Of a stretch of 64,000 nucleotides of DNA, positions 62,919-64,000 are shown one piece after another. Source of the stretch: SIG299 sp045531955 (GTDB lineage: Bacteria > Bacillota > Clostridia > Lachnospirales > Lachnospiraceae). The stretch is from assembly GCA_045531955.1 (NCBI GenBank), contig JAZSFC010000011.1, positions 1 to 64,000 on the forward strand, written 5' to 3'. Numbering within the stretch: the stretch's first letter is position 1; each line of letters starts with the position of its first letter. Both the position numbers and the translations under genes were made by a program. The notes beneath the pieces are model-generated. The model was not told the origin of the DNA and made no database searches. It was given only the letters and a program-made list of their open reading frames with translations.

Positions 62919-63722
62919 ATGAGAATCGGTATTATAGGATACGGAAATTTAGGTAAGGCGTTAGTCAGAGGCTTGATAGTAACCGGTTTTAGCCAAAAGG
63001 ATATTGATATTAACGCTAGAACGCAAAAGACAAGAGATTCTGTTCGAGAGGAGTTTAAAGAAATTTATGTCCCTGACAACAAAGAGGAGTTAGTGAACCG
63101 GACAGATGTGATTATAGTAATAACTGAGCCTAAAAATGCGAAAGAGGTATTGAATGAAATCAAGGACTATAAAATCGACGGAAAAATAATCGTAAGCTTT
63201 ATGGCCGGAATTACAATTGCGGAAATAAGAAGTATGTTAGGTGAAAATCATAATACGGTTAAAGTGGTCAGAGCTATGCCTAATATTGCAATTCAGGACG
63301 GAACCGGTGTAATAGGTGTTACATACGAAGAACAGGACTATGAAATAATTCAGGATGTACTGAATGTGTTGAAGAAATTAGGGTATGTATTGAGACTTAA
63401 TGAAGAGGAGTTAAATTATATTACGGTAACAGTGGCAAGTGGGTTGGCTTTTGCGGCTTGTGTGATGAACTCCTATCAGAAAGCAGGTAATACACTATTT
63501 AATGACGATGAAATTTGCAAAGAAATAACGATTCGTGTTTTTGAAAATGCTATTAATATGGTCAAGAAAGAAAATTGTTCTTTTGCTGATATTGTCCGTC
63601 GGATTACTACAGAAGGTGGAACGACTGAGGCTGGAATGAAGCATTTTAATCAGGAGTTGATTACAGAGAATCTCGAACTATGTATGAAAAAAGCTAATGA
63701 AAAAGCAAATAACATTCTGTAA
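62919..63722 (+). CDS. proC: Pyrroline-5-carboxylate reductase
   Basis: 267 residues. The Rossmann dinucleotide loop is GIIGYGNLGKALVRG at residues 3-17, VVRAMPNIAIQDGTGVIGV lies near 110, and the C-terminal family signature ITTEGGTTEAGMKHF lies near 231. It reduces pyrroline-5-carboxylate to proline with NAD(P)H. It is present here among salvage genes, and no other proline genes are adjacent. Confidence 0.92.
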   Translation: MRIGIIGYGNLGKALVRGLIVTGFSQKDIDINARTQKTRDSVREEFKEIYVPDNKEELVNRTDVIIVITEPKNAKEVLNEIKDYKIDGKIIVSFMAGITIAEIRSMLGENHNTVKVVRAMPNIAIQDGTGVIGVTYEEQDYEIIQDVLNVLKKLGYVLRLNEEELNYITVTVASGLAFAACVMNSYQKAGNTLFNDDEICKEITIRVFENAINMVKKENCSFADIVRRITTEGGTTEAGMKHFNQELITENLELCMKKANEKANNIL

Positions 63723-63753
63723 CAATGTTGAAGAGCATAAGGAGAACAAAACA

Positions 63754-64000
63754 GTGAATGAAGAATGGAAAAGGTTATATGAAGAAGCAATGAGCGTTTT
63801 GAATCCTCATGATGTTTCAAATAAAATGTGGGTAGGGAGTGTGGCCTCTGCCGTACTCACGAAAAAAGGTAATATTTATAAGGGGATATGCATTGACACG
63901 GATGGCTCTATAGGGATGTGTGCGGAAAGAAATGCTTTATCAACAATGCTTACATATGGTGAAAGTGAGATTACAAAAGTGGTTTCCGTATATAAAGATG
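63754..64000 (+). CDS. Cytidine/blasticidin-S-deaminase-like protein (3' end cut by window)
   Basis: From GTG 63754 (AAGGAGAACAAAACA upstream) the frame runs open to the window end, 82 codons. It reads VNEEWKRLYEEAMSVLNPHD, SAVLTKKGNIYKGICIDTD and GMCAERNALSTM. CAERNA is the zinc Cys and catalytic Glu motif of homotetrameric cytidine deaminases, and the spacing resembles blasticidin-S deaminase. The PCGxC half of the zinc site lies beyond the window. It may act in pyrimidine salvage or detoxify a nucleoside antibiotic. Confidence 0.8.
   Translation, partial: MNEEWKRLYEEAMSVLNPHDVSNKMWVGSVASAVLTKKGNIYKGICIDTDGSIGMCAERNALSTMLTYGESEITKVVSVYKD

Noticed and set aside
1..64000. tRNA or rRNA genes and prophage or integrase genes
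   Set aside because: None could be recognised on either strand, and no attachment-site duplication was found around the island at 31.5-35.2 kb.

Overview
The window reads as chromosomal DNA of a spore-forming, low-to-mid GC Gram-positive of the class Clostridia, most likely a gut Lachnospiraceae of the Roseburia / Lachnospira / Eubacterium type. The reasons are a T-box-controlled valS, the spoIIAA-spoIIAB-sigF sporulation operon followed by spoVA genes, AGGAGG-type ribosome binding sites, many U-tract terminators, and a giant pectin-degrading lipoprotein. No tRNA or rRNA gene and no CRISPR array was seen.

Layout. 1-6 kb: a coiled-coil membrane protein, the T-box leader and valS, a 44-codon gene and a zinc-ribbon/TPR membrane protein. 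6.1-9.5 kb: spoIIAA, spoIIAB, sigF, a small membrane protein, spoVAA, spoVAB and spoVAC; a terminator follows spoVAC, so spoVAD and spoVAE are not here. 9.5-19.3 kb: a DUF1538 membrane protein broken by one in-frame TGA, a tandem P-II-like regulator, a GH35 glycosidase, a DUF1846 protein (minus strand), a GlsB-type membrane protein, an MFS carrier, a GDPD phosphodiesterase and a second coiled-coil membrane protein. 19.3-26.3 kb: arginine synthesis (argG on minus; GNAT-argJ-argB-argD on plus) with maf, plus a 141-bp element with terminal inverted repeats between argB and argD. 26.3-31.5 kb: LytTR response regulator, soluble GHKL kinase and two ABC exporter half-transporters, the first carrying a frameshift in a T8 tract.

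31.5-35.2 kb is an AT-rich accessory island and the most interesting part. A strong promoter drives a roughly 190-nt RNA made of 50-nt tandem units, each with a hairpin, an A5 tract and a tail. A terminator follows, and then a gene for a small PBECR4-like nuclease-type protein. Promoter, RNA repeats, leaky terminator and toxin gene is the architecture of type III (RNA antitoxin) toxin-antitoxin systems such as ToxIN, CptIN and TenpIN, but neither the repeat nor the protein is one I recognise from those families. Next come a divergent XRE regulator with paired operators and a large N6-adenine DNA methyltransferase without a visible nuclease.

35.2-49.2 kb: bactofilin-like protein, dtd, a 42-codon Cys/Gly-rich gene, a cyclophilin, a MerR regulator with a matching 19-bp-spacer promoter in front of an 1838-aa lipoprotein (pectin methylesterase plus two CE12-type esterases), EamA and MATE transporters, a small P-loop kinase, xpt broken by a TAG, and a xanthine permease. 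49.3-64 kb: a long plus-strand run of small enzymes: two HExxH metallopeptidase-like proteins, a peptidase/methyltransferase fusion, AlkZ-like, DUF402 and DUF5662 proteins, two nucleoside phosphorylases, an adenosine-deaminase-like protein, two deaminases, Nudix, five GNATs, an AadA-like nucleotidyltransferase, a flavoprotein and proC.

Three genes carry single-base lesions (DUF1538, first ABC half-transporter, xpt). From sequence alone I cannot tell assembly error from true pseudogenes.
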